Positions 36,075 through 46,004 of a DNA stretch of 64,000 bases are shown one piece after another (the stretch's first letter is position 1; each line of letters opens with the position of its first letter). Origin of the DNA: Desulfatitalea tepidiphila (lineage in GTDB: Bacteria; Desulfobacterota; Desulfobacteria; Desulfobacterales; Desulfosarcinaceae); NCBI RefSeq assembly GCF_001293685.1, contig NZ_BCAG01000006.1, positions 310,001-374,000 on the forward strand, read 5' to 3'. Position numbers and translations under genes: made by a program. The notes under the pieces were generated by a model. It was given only the letters and a program-made list of their open reading frames with translations, was not told the origin of the DNA and did no database searches.

Positions 36075-37754
36075 TTACTTGACGCGCTGCTTCAGGCAAA
36101 ACAATCCTCGGTCACTGCTGTTGAGATAGATATCGCCGTTCGGGGTGACGAACATGGACAAGGGAAACTCCACGACCGGGTAACTGCCGACCGTCGCATA
36201 CTTCACCGGCAAATGGGCGGCCACCATCGACAGGGCCCGGGTCTTGGGATCCACACGGAGCAACTTTTGGCCTGCACCGTCCAGAACGAGCAGATTGCCT
36301 TGTCCGTCATGGGCAATGGCGCCCGGCTTGCCCACCTCGGAGGCCAGGAACACCTCCTTGCGACCCGATTTTAAATCGATGGCGCTGACGCGCCCGGCTT
36401 TACTCTCGGCCACATAGAGCGTGTCGCCCACCATTGCCAGGGCCAGCGGCCCCTCCAAGCCTTCGGCCAATACGGATTTGGAACCATCCGTCAGGCTGAC
36501 GGTAGTGATCTGGCCGGCCCCATATTCGGCCACAAAGAGCTGCGGGGCCTTGGGATTCATTAAGGCGGCAGCAGGTCGGTTCAAGCCACCGGCCACGGGT
36601 TTGAACTCACCGTTGATCGGGTTGCCCATAGCCACCACGCCATGAATACAGTCGGTCCAGAAAAGCTGGTCGCCCGGCCCATCGGCCAGGCTCAGGGTCA
36701 ACGGCATGCCATGGGATGCCCAGGCATTGAGTTTGGTTGGCTCATACTGTCCATCGGCCACCTTACGAATCATTATGGCATCGGCCACCCACACGGCACC
36801 CTCCTTGACCACGACCCCGAGGGTCTGGTTGGGCCCGTTGGGAAACAGCTGTTTGAATTGACCGCTGCCATCGGTAGAGACCTCATAGATGGTGGCGTTC
36901 CAGTAACTGGTCACGAAAAGACGGCCCTGGGGGGTGATCGCCACGTTGTCCAGGCCTGGCGGCAATTGGGCCAGCTTTTCCCGTCGACTGCCGTCGAGGC
37001 TCACCCGGTAGACAATGCCGGTGGCCAATTCCGGCATGTAGATCATCTTGTCGGCACCTATGGTCAGGGCAATGGGGGTGACGAATTTTTCGGCAATAGT
37101 GCTGATCGCCCCGGTGTCCGGGTGTATTCGCAGAATTTTGCCGGTACCCATGTCCGGAATCACCAGATCGTTGGTATCGGGATCGAATCCAAACCCTTCG
37201 GGCACCGGAATCACATCCTTATCGATCAACAGGCGCGCAGGTTTCCGGCCCGTGGGATCGACCTCGTATACCCGGTTGCCTTGAAAACACTCGGTGACGA
37301 ACAGCCGGCCGTTGTTGGGATTGTATTCGATGCCGTTGGGCGCCGCCATGCCGTCAGCGATGATCGTCTTGGCTCCGAAACGATCGATGCGGTAGACCTC
37401 GCCGACCAGGGGGGTGGTGCCGGTCACATAGAGGTTCCCCTTGTCGTCCGCGGCGATGTCATCCGGAATGAATACAGCGCCCGAGGGAGGGACAAAGGTC
37501 GATGGTTCGAGGGTCGACAAATCGATTCGGGTGACCGTGCCGTTGCCCGTATGGGTCACGTACAGGTGGCCGTCCGATCCAATGGTCGCTCCGTTCACAC
37601 CGGGAAAGGGTGAATCGGGCGCCAGCGATTCGAGTTGATAGTGTTTGTCCAGCGTGGCGCTGGCCTGACGCCCGGTGGCTTTCAAAGTTGTACAGGCAGA
37701 AAGCGCCAACACCACGGGCACCATCGCGATTGTCACCCACCTCATCTTTTTCAT
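36075..37754 (-). CDS. NHL/SMP-30-like beta-propeller lipoprotein
   Basis: A 559-residue exported protein. The lipobox is canonical (LSAC, Cys21). The rest consists of repeated blades with the pattern GNLYVTG, LFVTECFQG and DMGTGKILRI, typical of NHL/SMP-30 propellers. Eleven or so blade-like repeats suggest two propellers. AAAGGAG precedes the ATG by 10 bases. It may bind or sense ligands at the periplasmic face of a membrane; no catalytic residues can be assigned. Confidence 0.82.
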   Translation of the reverse strand: MKKMRWVTIAMVPVVLALSACTTLKATGRQASATLDKHYQLESLAPDSPFPGVNGATIGSDGHLYVTHTGNGTVTRIDLSTLEPSTFVPPSGAVFIPDDIAADDKGNLYVTGTTPLVGEVYRIDRFGAKTIIADGMAAPNGIEYNPNNGRLFVTECFQGNRVYEVDPTGRKPARLLIDKDVIPVPEGFGFDPDTNDLVIPDMGTGKILRIHPDTGAISTIAEKFVTPIALTIGADKMIYMPELATGIVYRVSLDGSRREKLAQLPPGLDNVAITPQGRLFVTSYWNATIYEVSTDGSGQFKQLFPNGPNQTLGVVVKEGAVWVADAIMIRKVADGQYEPTKLNAWASHGMPLTLSLADGPGDQLFWTDCIHGVVAMGNPINGEFKPVAGGLNRPAAALMNPKAPQLFVAEYGAGQITTVSLTDGSKSVLAEGLEGPLALAMVGDTLYVAESKAGRVSAIDLKSGRKEVFLASEVGKPGAIAHDGQGNLLVLDGAGQKLLRVDPKTRALSMVAAHLPVKYATVGSYPVVEFPLSMFVTPNGDIYLNSSDRGLFCLKQRVK

Positions 37755-38109
37755 ACGATCCGCTCCTTTCGTTTATCGTGCAATTATGTGAAGGAAATTC
37801 CCCCACGAACAAGGCGCTATACCCGATCCCAGAGCTTTAAAATTTCCTGGAATACACGGCTGATGCGCTCGGCATATGGGCAAAAGTAATTCTGAATTAC
37901 GGAGGATCACGCCCTAAAAAACGGCTGGAAGGGGAACGCTGTTCGGCACTATCGGCTTTTACACCTATAGGCCACCTCGGCCGCAGGTGTCAATCATTCT
38001 CGATGATGAATTTTGACGGAATGGTTTAGGAATCCGGATGAGTTGGTAAAATAAGCAAGCCGACATCAGCTGTTATGGTGGGCACATGGATCTTTCCGTA
38101 TCATGCCGA
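37755..38109. other. Spacer with a perfect palindrome
   Basis: This gap lies upstream of the beta-propeller gene and downstream of the phosphate transporter gene. The notable feature is GTAATTC-T-GAATTAC at 37886-37900, a perfect interrupted palindrome about 130 bases before the propeller start and a possible operator. No gene is seen. Confidence 0.5.
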
Positions 38110-40371
38110 TTAACGATCGGGTTCCTGGCTTTTGGACGCCATGTGGAAGGTTTCGTCGAAGATGGTCAACAATTGGAGCGTCTGTTCACTGATCTTCAAG
38201 CAGGCGTTGTTAATGCCGTAGAACAAGATACTTAGACGGGTTTTGGATTGACCCGAGTGAATTCGTTCGATCTGACGGTGATCGCACTGCTCCAGGAACT
38301 GCTTGAGATCCACATAGTGGGCGGCCACCTCACGGTATTCAAACGGGGTCCTGGACTTGAGGATGGCGGCGGTCTGGGACAACATGGCTTCGACGCTCTT
38401 TCGCACCTGCTGAAGGTCCTTGCGCTGTTCGGGGAGCAGACCGGCATGCTGATTCGAGGTGTGAACGTGACAACGCAGGATCAGGTCGCGCAGGCTTTCG
38501 GCAATCTCCTGAAGCGCCGAAACGACATAGGCATACTTCCCGGCCTTTTTGATGTCCTCCCGTTGAAGCAGCCGCAACGTTTTGAAAATATTGGCAACGA
38601 TCATGTTGGACCATTTCTGGATGTTGCTCGTTTGACGACGCAGCGCTTTGAGCTGCTTGCGGTCCTGGGTTAGAACGCCGTCAAAGCAGGTGGCCAGATC
38701 GTCTTGCACCACCTCCAGAAAACGGCCGCTATGTTCGAAGCAGGTACGCACGGCAAAGTCCGCATCGGTTACGCGCTTCAAATCCAACAGGTCAAGCTCT
38801 TGCAGCGCCTTTTCCCGAAGGCCGTGAAGCTTTAAATTGCGGAACAACACATATCCGGCCAACAGAAGCAGGCCGAAAACGGCAAAGCCGCCGAGGTAAC
38901 CGATGGCAAACGCAAAGACCAGAGAGATACTGAAGGCCGTAAGCGCGGTAAAAAACCAGCCGCCGATCACCGCCAGTACCCCGGTGACCCGGTATACGGC
39001 GCTCTCCAGACCCCAGGCCTGGTCGGCCAGGGACGACCCCATGGCCACCATGAACGTGACATAGGTGGTCGAAAGCGGCAGTTTCATGCTGGTGGCCCCG
39101 GCCACCAGGGCACTGGCCACCACCAGATTGACACTGGCCCGCAGCAGGTCAAAATCGGGCACCTTGCCGTCATATCCGGGCTCGGGTTGATAGCCGGTCG
39201 CGTTGAGCCGTTGCCGCACCCAGCGCCGCGTTCTCACGGGACAGATCCTTTGCCAGGCTTCGAACAGGTGCATCGTCATGCGCACGATGATCCGGGAAAG
39301 ATGGGATGAATCGAAGCGTTCGAGCCCCTCCTCCTGCCGTCCCAGGCTGCGTTCCGTTCGGGTCACGGTGCGCGCCTTGCGCGACAACCACAAGGTCACC
39401 ACCATGACGACGCCGGCGGCCAAAAGAAAAAGCGTATGGGTGTGCACCGGCTTCTCCAGCGCAGCCATCAACACCGTCAAAGGCGCGGCGCTGGCATTGG
39501 CAACGACATACGCGTGGAGGGCGGCCAGGGGAACACCGATAAAATTCACCAGGTCGTTGGCCGCAAACGCCATGGCCAACGCGAATGTTCCGGCCAATAC
39601 CACCGGTTTGAGAATGTTGATGCGGGTCGTTAGCATGAGCAATTGAAAAAACAGTGCAAAGAAAATAAAGCCGCCACCCAGCATGGTCCAGGTGTGCGTC
39701 TTGATCCACGCCAGCATCTCCGGTGTGAAAAATGAGGCGCCCTTGGCCCCTTTGATCAGAATAAAATAGGTGATCATCGACAGCGCCAGACCGCCCCATA
39801 CGGCGCCATATCGCCTTAACCGCTTTTTATAATCAAAGGTGAAGAGCAAACGGGTGAAGAACTGGGCCAGGACACCGCAAACGAAGGCAATGCCCACTGA
39901 CAGCAAAATACCGGCAATAATCGCCAGGGCCTTGCTCGTATTGATGTAATGGGCCAGATCCAGCAGGCTCTGACCACTGTCGAAAATCTTCATCAGCGAC
40001 ACGGCGATGGCGGCTCCCAGAAGTTCAAAAACGATGGAAACCGTCGTGGAGGTCGGGAGTCCAAAGGTATTGAAGAGGTCGAGAAGCACCACGTCCGTCA
40101 GCATGACCGCCAGAAAGATGACGATGAGTTCGGGCATCATGAAATAACGGGGGTAAAAAATGCCCTTGCGCGCCACCTCCATCATGCCGCTGGAAAAGGT
40201 CACCCCCGCCAGAATGCCCGCGCTGGCCACCACCAGGATCACCTGCCGCGGGGCCACTCGTGAACCCACCGAAGAGTTAAGGAAATTGACGGCATCATTG
40301 CTGACACCGACCATCAGATCCACCACCGCAAACAAAAAAAGCAGCGCTAATGCAAGAATATAGATTTCCAT
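38110..40371 (-). CDS. PiT-family phosphate transporter with PhoU-like C-terminus
   Basis: A 753-residue inner-membrane protein. The PiT signature GVSNDAVNFLNSSVGS is near residue 22, and its second half VNFIGVPLAALHAY near 278 confirms the duplicated family fold, with about 11 segments. A cytosolic tail of some 220 residues is rich in long helices and resembles the DUF47/PhoU fold, which often regulates PiT activity. Proton- or sodium-coupled phosphate uptake is the expected role. Confidence 0.9.
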   Translation of the reverse strand: MEIYILALALLFLFAVVDLMVGVSNDAVNFLNSSVGSRVAPRQVILVVASAGILAGVTFSSGMMEVARKGIFYPRYFMMPELIVIFLAVMLTDVVLLDLFNTFGLPTSTTVSIVFELLGAAIAVSLMKIFDSGQSLLDLAHYINTSKALAIIAGILLSVGIAFVCGVLAQFFTRLLFTFDYKKRLRRYGAVWGGLALSMITYFILIKGAKGASFFTPEMLAWIKTHTWTMLGGGFIFFALFFQLLMLTTRINILKPVVLAGTFALAMAFAANDLVNFIGVPLAALHAYVVANASAAPLTVLMAALEKPVHTHTLFLLAAGVVMVVTLWLSRKARTVTRTERSLGRQEEGLERFDSSHLSRIIVRMTMHLFEAWQRICPVRTRRWVRQRLNATGYQPEPGYDGKVPDFDLLRASVNLVVASALVAGATSMKLPLSTTYVTFMVAMGSSLADQAWGLESAVYRVTGVLAVIGGWFFTALTAFSISLVFAFAIGYLGGFAVFGLLLLAGYVLFRNLKLHGLREKALQELDLLDLKRVTDADFAVRTCFEHSGRFLEVVQDDLATCFDGVLTQDRKQLKALRRQTSNIQKWSNMIVANIFKTLRLLQREDIKKAGKYAYVVSALQEIAESLRDLILRCHVHTSNQHAGLLPEQRKDLQQVRKSVEAMLSQTAAILKSRTPFEYREVAAHYVDLKQFLEQCDHRQIERIHSGQSKTRLSILFYGINNACLKISEQTLQLLTIFDETFHMASKSQEPDR

Positions 40372-40799
40372 GAGGTCTCTGTTCGATTCATGACTTTATT
40401 CGACCAGCCGCGATCCCGACTCCAGTGCGTGACGCTCGATGATGAAATCCTCGGCACGTCTTCAAGGAGTGCGAGACCAGATACGTCATATGGAACGGAC
40501 TCATATGACAAGACCATGATGCCGCGCAATCTGTTTTTAAGAACCCACACCCGAGTGCTTCTTTACGGCAGCCTATCTGACCGGATCAGTCTTGACCGCT
40601 CATTGATCGGCTGCTATGGATACTGGACACGCGATGGGCGCGTTCAGTGGTTGGGTGGAGTGATACGGGATATAGCATAAACCGAACGCCTTGGAACGAA
40701 ATGCAACGATTGGCATCAAAACCCGAGCACACTGTACAATAGCTGATTTCGCGACAGGCCGTCAGAATGACCGGGTACCTTCGCCAATGGGGATCTTAA
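40372..40799. other. Divergent promoter region with an inverted repeat
   Basis: No gene is supported in these 428 bases; open frames lack ribosome sites. GTCATATG (40485-40492) and CATATGAC (40502-40509) form a perfect 8-base inverted repeat with a 9-base spacer. It lies about 115 bases upstream of the phosphate-transporter start and could be an operator. One half contains TGTCAT on the minus strand, as in Pho boxes, but the second direct repeat expected for PhoB is missing. Confidence 0.5.
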
Positions 40800-42638
40800 A
40801 TGAGCGCTCCTGCCGACAAAAACCATGCCCACCATTTGAATGGTGACGCCCCGGCACCTGATCCCAGACCCAACCAGACCAGTTCCTTCGACAAAGTCCG
40901 GCCGGGAATATCGCCGAACCTTCCCGAGCGCTATATTATCAAAACCAGCGGCGATGACCGGGTGTTGACCTGCCTCGAAGCCCCGAACCTGAATGTGCAT
41001 ATCGAAAACGGTCTATCGTTTTCGGGTTCCGTGGCTAAAAAATCTCCATCAGGCACGATTTTTCTCGATGGTGTGGCCCAATGCGAGCCCTTCATGGATC
41101 ACGAGCGCAAAGTCTACAACCTTGACCACCATGAGGGCTGTGTGCGAGCCTTTACCCTTTCCACCTGCGAACAGGCGCTGGTGATGTACATGAAAGGGCT
41201 GGATCTGCAAGGCCGCGAGTGGAATGTTTTCGCCAACGAGCCCGATCTGGATACCCTGATGGCCATCTGGATCATTCTCAACCACGCGCGCATCGGCAGC
41301 CAGGATAGCACCCAACGCCGCATTTTATTCGCCCTGGTGCGTTACGAGGGGGTGATCGACGCGTTGGGGCTGGAACTCAAGGAACTCAGCGCCCTCCCCC
41401 CGGAGTTGATGCGCAAAATTCAACGGGTGGTCGATCATCTGCGCAGCGAGGAGCTCGCCATCAAAAAAGAAGGTGTCTGGGACAAATCGGACTATCTCAG
41501 CTACACCGTCCGAACCCTGCACAAAATTGATCAGATCTTCTATAAACCCAGTGACTTCGCCGATTATCAAGGCGTTGAAGAGTTGGCCCGCATCGATTTG
41601 ACCGACCAGCGCATCTGCGCCGTGGTCGAGGCCGATATGGGAATCTACGAAATTGAACCCCACCTGAACAAATTATACAGCAATCGGCTCGGTGTGGTTT
41701 TCCTGAAAAAGGGGGCTGCGAGCTATACGGTTCGCCAGATGGACCTGTTTATGCCGCTGACCCTCGATGATGTTTACGACCGGCTCAACTTCGTGGATCC
41801 AGCGGTGAGATGCCGCACGCTCGGCAACAAATGGGGCGGGGCGGCCGATATCGGCGGATCGCCGCGCACTTCTGGAACGGCACTGACGCCGCTGGATCTC
41901 GTTCAGGCCTGCCGCGATGCCGTGCGCAAGCCCGATTGGGCCAAAAAGGCCTATCGCCTCGCCGTCACGGCGGCATTGGTGGGTTTTATCACGCTGATCG
42001 CTCATATCGTGCGCTTGATTTGGGCTCCCGCCCAATGGTTGGGCAAGGAAAATCTCCAATTGCCGTGGATTTCACCCGATTTCGGTTTCATTCTCGCGTT
42101 GCTGATCGGTTTGACCATCAGCCTGATGTTCGTTGCGTACGGTCGTTCCTGGCAATATGGATGGAATCTGCCGATCGGCAAACAATGGTGGTTGCTGCTG
42201 CCGGCGGCACTGGCCGGCGGCATCATCGGCGGGTCATGGATCTCCAAAGATCTCATCCTATCCGGGGATTGGATGGTTTTGGGGGCAGTGGGTCTGGTGC
42301 TGTCGCCCTTAACCCTTGAACTGCTCTTCCGAAGCCTGGCCCATGGCCTATTGGCTCAAGACAACAGAATTCAACGCTGTGACTCGCGATGGTTTCTGAG
42401 CTGGCCGATTTTCGGCGGTGCCATTCTCTATGCGGCTTTTGCCCTCACCTTTCTCTACTGTTGCCGGCTCGACATGAGACCCATCGCGTTGGGAGATGTG
42501 GCCATGACCATTGTCGGCGCATTATTGTTGGGAATTTCGACCGGTTTTGCCAGAGAAAGATCCCAAAGCGTCTGGCCGGCCGTATTATTCCATATCCTGG
42601 CCGTCACTACCCAATTGCTGATCATCCAATTGGCATAA
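40800..42638 (+). CDS. DHH-like domain fused to a CPBP-like membrane domain
   Basis: A 612-residue protein of unknown function. Residues about 30-370 are soluble; the stretch VYNLDHHEGCVRAF (about 104-117), followed by EPDLDTLMAIWIILNH, resembles the Asp-His-His region of DHH-type phosphoesterases. From about 385 on there are seven or eight membrane segments. The segment LTLELLFRSLAHGLL and the final FHILAV resemble the glutamate and histidine motifs of CPBP/CAAX-type proteases, but the canonical EE pair and the downstream Asn are missing. Both assignments are weak, and catalytic capacity of the membrane part is doubtful. Confidence 0.7.
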   Translation: MSAPADKNHAHHLNGDAPAPDPRPNQTSSFDKVRPGISPNLPERYIIKTSGDDRVLTCLEAPNLNVHIENGLSFSGSVAKKSPSGTIFLDGVAQCEPFMDHERKVYNLDHHEGCVRAFTLSTCEQALVMYMKGLDLQGREWNVFANEPDLDTLMAIWIILNHARIGSQDSTQRRILFALVRYEGVIDALGLELKELSALPPELMRKIQRVVDHLRSEELAIKKEGVWDKSDYLSYTVRTLHKIDQIFYKPSDFADYQGVEELARIDLTDQRICAVVEADMGIYEIEPHLNKLYSNRLGVVFLKKGAASYTVRQMDLFMPLTLDDVYDRLNFVDPAVRCRTLGNKWGGAADIGGSPRTSGTALTPLDLVQACRDAVRKPDWAKKAYRLAVTAALVGFITLIAHIVRLIWAPAQWLGKENLQLPWISPDFGFILALLIGLTISLMFVAYGRSWQYGWNLPIGKQWWLLLPAALAGGIIGGSWISKDLILSGDWMVLGAVGLVLSPLTLELLFRSLAHGLLAQDNRIQRCDSRWFLSWPIFGGAILYAAFALTFLYCCRLDMRPIALGDVAMTIVGALLLGISTGFARERSQSVWPAVLFHILAVTTQLLIIQLA

Positions 42639-42709
42639 TGGCCGCGTCACACCCAATGCCTGCCGACATCCTAAAGGCCGCCGGGCCTGAGGCCGGTTGC
42701 AGGTTCCCT

Positions 42710-42738
42710 TTGACAAAACAAGACTTTTTCCCTATATT
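42710..42738 (+). promoter_or_regulatory. Promoter for the DUF4388-TPR-Lcl protein
   Basis: TTGACA at 42710-42715 and TATATT at 42733-42738, separated by 17 bases, form one of the closest sigma-70 matches in the window. The gene starts 72 bases downstream. Confidence 0.7.
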
Positions 42739-42810
42739 GATCCGGATAAAAAATGAGCACATTCAGCAGGTTATTCAGTGCATAGGTGGCTATAAACACA
42801 GGGAGTGTCC

Positions 42811-45318
42811 ATGCCCCCAACACTTATTACGGACATCTTGACCGGCGACAGCGACGAGATTGCCGATCTCCTGGCGAACACGTCCATACTGGAAGCGTTC
42901 ATCGACCTGGCCAGAAAACTGGACGCAATGCCGGACATCAGCAAGCGCTTCTACGAAGAATCCCGCAGCTTGTACCAGGCCACCTGCACCAACCTGTCCA
43001 CCAACCTGTCCATCGATCAGCTGGAAGCGATCCTGTCTGATTTTTTCGGCCCCCCGGTGAAATCCGCCGATAAGCCCCTGCCGCGCAAACTTCGCAAAAA
43101 CAGCTCGGTTCGGTACCTGGGCGGCATCGAAAAGGATCAATCCCTGTTTTTATTGCCGCTGAAAACCGGTGAATTTTACGGCGCACTGTGGCCTTGGCGC
43201 CGCAATAAAGCCAAGGTGGAGATCCATCTGGGATACTGTTCCGACTGGATGATCGACGAACATTATCAGCAATTGGAAACCCTCATCAAACGCAGTGTGA
43301 CCCAAAGCGCTTTTGAAAAGATGGATACCAATGTTGGCGGGCAGATTCATGGCATCGGCCTGCCCTCTTTTCTGCAAATGTCGGAAATGGAGCAGTCCAC
43401 CTTCAGCCTGCGCATCACTTCGGGCGGGCAGGCCGGCACCCTGCATGTCCTGGAAGGTCAGTTGATCGCGGCCGAGCACGACCGATGGACGGGTCGTGAG
43501 GCGGCCTATCGCATCATTGCCTGGGATGAAGCGACCATCGAAATCGCGCCCGCAGATGCATCTAAAACGGACGAGATCAAGCAGCCGTTGATGCACGTGC
43601 TCATGGAGAGCCTCAAGATCAAGGACGATATCACGTCCCCCCTGGAACGCCCCCCTGTGCCGCCGCCTGCCAAAAAGAAAAAGGGGGCCGGGCAACCCGC
43701 CGGCAGCCAGCCCCAAAAACGGTTGGTCCGTCTCGAGCGTGCACCGGGTCCCAAAGTGCCGCGCAAGCGGCGCAGTTTCATCACGTTGTTCGCCATCGCC
43801 CTGGCCGTGGTGGTCATCGCCGGCACCGCCGCGGTGGTCGCCCTCCACGTGATGAACACCCGCGACACGGCGGATCAGTGGGAGCAGGCCAGTGCGAAGG
43901 CGGACGATGTGACCTCCCTGGAGGATCGGCTCAAACTTCTTCACGATTTTCTGGAAGCCCATCCCGGCACACCCCACGCTGCAGAGATCCAGTCCCGTAT
44001 CGAAGAGACCGAACAAAAAATAGAAGAACAGGAATTCGAAAAGGTCACCCTGCAGATCAGCAGCCTGCCGGTGGACGATCATTTCGAGGAGGCTGCCGTC
44101 GAATTGTATGCCGGGTTCATGGAAAAATATCCGAACAGCTCCTTTTCCGAACAAATCAACGACGCCATCTCCGATATCAAGAAACTGGTCGATCAATACT
44201 ACTACGAAGAATTAAAGCGCGCCGCCCGGATGGATCTCAACAAAAGATTGGCGGTCTACAAGAACTATCTGGAACGCTTTCCGGGCGGCCGTTATCATCG
44301 GGACGTCACGGTCCTGATTCGTGAAATGGGCGAGCAGCATCTCAACTATCTCAAATCAGAAGACGGCCAATGCGAACAGAACCAACGGTGGGAGTTCTGC
44401 ATCCAGCGCTATAAAGAATTCATCGCGAGCTTCGAGGGGCTGCCGCTGGCGGACGAAGCGCGGCTGGCAATGAAAGCATTGACGGACAAGCGCGATCTGG
44501 CACAATTGCGCAAACTCGGTGAAGAGGCCGGTAAAGACTATCAAACGACCTATCGGGCATACCAGGACTATCTCGCCGCAAATCCTGATACCACGCAAAA
44601 ATCGGTTATCGAGGAGGAACTGAAGGCGCTGGCCCTGAAATTGGAACTTCAGCGTCAATGGCTTTCGGTCCAGAGCTACGCCACCAATGCCAACAACAGG
44701 CTCCATGATCGCATCCAAAGAGTCGATGGCTATCTGAAGCGAAACCTGTCGAGCCCCTATGTCGGCGAAGCCCAGGATCTGATGAACCAGCTGGAAGCCC
44801 AGCGCAGGATGTCACAGCATCAACGCCAGATAGAAGAACAACAACAGGCGGAAAAAGCGCGGCTCCAGCGTGAAGCGGAACAGCGGGCCGCCCAATTGCG
44901 CCGGGTCAAACAGGTGCAGCAGGATATGGAACGCCAGCTCAGCGGGTCGACGCGGTACCGGGTCAATGGAAACGGCACCGTGACCGATCAAACCACTGGA
45001 TTGACCTGGGCATTGGCCGACTCCTACGATGCGCTGGGGGGTTGCGTCGATTTCAAAGGGGCGCAGGACTACCTTCGCGGCTTGCGTCTGGGAGGATATG
45101 GCGACTGGCGGATGCCGTCCGCGAACGAGCTGGCCGCCATTTATAAGCAGAAACCGTTTTTCCCGCACACGCAGGCCGAGTGGTACTGGACCGCCGATGT
45201 CTATGTTCGGGGATACCACGCCGTGGCCGATGTGGTGACCACTAGACCGGAAACCTATTTCCAGCGGATTCAGCGCAACCAGGACGAGTGCGGTGCCGTA
45301 CGCGCCGTGCGCCCCTGA
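42811..45318 (+). CDS. Large multidomain protein: DUF4388, TM, TPR-like, DUF1566
   Basis: An 835-residue protein. The ATG at 42811 has GGGAG 6 bases upstream; a GTG at 42805 is less likely. A DUF4388 domain (IGLPSFLQMSEMEQ to about residue 255) precedes a basic linker and one membrane segment (about 325-350). A long coiled-coil and TPR-like region (about 360-700) is next. The C-terminal DUF1566/Lcl domain has YRVNGNGTVTDQTTGLTW and GDWRMPSANELAAI, typical of surface or phage-tail-associated domains. The order implies a cytosolic DUF4388 and an external Lcl domain. The role may be in signalling or surface attachment, but this is not established. Confidence 0.82.
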   Translation: MPPTLITDILTGDSDEIADLLANTSILEAFIDLARKLDAMPDISKRFYEESRSLYQATCTNLSTNLSIDQLEAILSDFFGPPVKSADKPLPRKLRKNSSVRYLGGIEKDQSLFLLPLKTGEFYGALWPWRRNKAKVEIHLGYCSDWMIDEHYQQLETLIKRSVTQSAFEKMDTNVGGQIHGIGLPSFLQMSEMEQSTFSLRITSGGQAGTLHVLEGQLIAAEHDRWTGREAAYRIIAWDEATIEIAPADASKTDEIKQPLMHVLMESLKIKDDITSPLERPPVPPPAKKKKGAGQPAGSQPQKRLVRLERAPGPKVPRKRRSFITLFAIALAVVVIAGTAAVVALHVMNTRDTADQWEQASAKADDVTSLEDRLKLLHDFLEAHPGTPHAAEIQSRIEETEQKIEEQEFEKVTLQISSLPVDDHFEEAAVELYAGFMEKYPNSSFSEQINDAISDIKKLVDQYYYEELKRAARMDLNKRLAVYKNYLERFPGGRYHRDVTVLIREMGEQHLNYLKSEDGQCEQNQRWEFCIQRYKEFIASFEGLPLADEARLAMKALTDKRDLAQLRKLGEEAGKDYQTTYRAYQDYLAANPDTTQKSVIEEELKALALKLELQRQWLSVQSYATNANNRLHDRIQRVDGYLKRNLSSPYVGEAQDLMNQLEAQRRMSQHQRQIEEQQQAEKARLQREAEQRAAQLRRVKQVQQDMERQLSGSTRYRVNGNGTVTDQTTGLTWALADSYDALGGCVDFKGAQDYLRGLRLGGYGDWRMPSANELAAIYKQKPFFPHTQAEWYWTADVYVRGYHAVADVVTTRPETYFQRIQRNQDECGAVRAVRP

Positions 45319-45364
45319 ACGCTTTCGATCACGAAACGCTTCCGGTGACGGCACCTGTTTTTGA

Positions 45365-45393
45365 TTGAAAATTCAGTCTGAACATACTATAGC
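45365..45393 (+). promoter_or_regulatory. Promoter of the tetraheme cytochrome gene
   Basis: TTGAAA at 45365-45370 and TATAGC at 45388-45393 are 17 bases apart, about 41 bases before the cytochrome start codon. Confidence 0.5.
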
Positions 45394-45433
45394 GGGCAGG
45401 AAATTTTCTTCAGATCGCCAGAGGGGGGATAAC

Positions 45434-45901
45434 ATGCAAAAAATCACATTGGCCTTAGCGACAGGATTGATGGTATTGATATTGATCTGGGGACCGGCTG
45501 TATCGGCTGAAGAGGAAATGTGTGTGCCCATGGGAGAGATCACCCTGTCTCCCCTGACCGATGAGCCGGAACGCTCTGCGGTGGCCTTTCCACATGCCGT
45601 CCATTTCAGCTTCAGTTGCCAGCAATGCCACCACAAATGGGATCTTGAAACCCCCATTACCAGTTGCGGCACCTCGGGATGCCATGACCTTGCGGAACTT
45701 CCCAAGGATGATCAGGGGCGTGTCACCGCGGATGCCGAACAGAAGATTCGTTATTACAAAAACGCCTTTCACAGCAGTTGCATCGGCTGCCACAAAGAGA
45801 TTAAAAAAGAGAACCTCAAGGCCGAGGCCATGCAGTTGGCCGGCGCCGTCATCAAACCCACCGGCCCCACCGGTTGTATCCAATGCCATCCCGCGGAGTA
45901 A
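45434..45901 (+). CDS. Periplasmic tetraheme cytochrome c3-like protein
   Basis: A 155-residue exported cytochrome. A signal peptide (MQKITLALATGLMVLILIWG) ends near VSA-E. Four heme attachment motifs follow: CQQCHH, CGTSGCH (CxxxxCH type), CIGCHK and CIQCHP. The mix of CxxCH and CxxxxCH motifs and the length fit class III cytochrome c3. Such proteins carry electrons from hydrogenases or formate dehydrogenases to membrane complexes such as DsrMKJOP. AGAGGGGG precedes the start at 45434. Confidence 0.9.
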   Translation: MQKITLALATGLMVLILIWGPAVSAEEEMCVPMGEITLSPLTDEPERSAVAFPHAVHFSFSCQQCHHKWDLETPITSCGTSGCHDLAELPKDDQGRVTADAEQKIRYYKNAFHSSCIGCHKEIKKENLKAEAMQLAGAVIKPTGPTGCIQCHPAE

Positions 45902-45925
45902 GATTTCAGGAAAGCTCGAAATAAA

Positions 45926-45972
45926 CCTGCCGGACCGGATGGATGACTCGCGTCTCCACCCGGACCGGCAGG
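45926..45972. terminator. Hairpin after the cytochrome gene
   Basis: CCTGCCGGACCGG (45926-45938) pairs with CCGGACCGGCAGG (45960-45972), 12 of 13 bases. It lies between the convergent cytochrome and TetR genes. It lacks an immediate T tract, so it is a terminator candidate without the classic tail. Confidence 0.45.
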
Positions 45973-46004
45973 TGCGTGTTCTTCGCTTCCTGAAAAAGCC
46001 CCGA

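Noticed and set aside
40485-40509. Full Pho box
   Set aside because: Only one TGTCAT half is present; the second direct repeat at 11-base spacing is missing.
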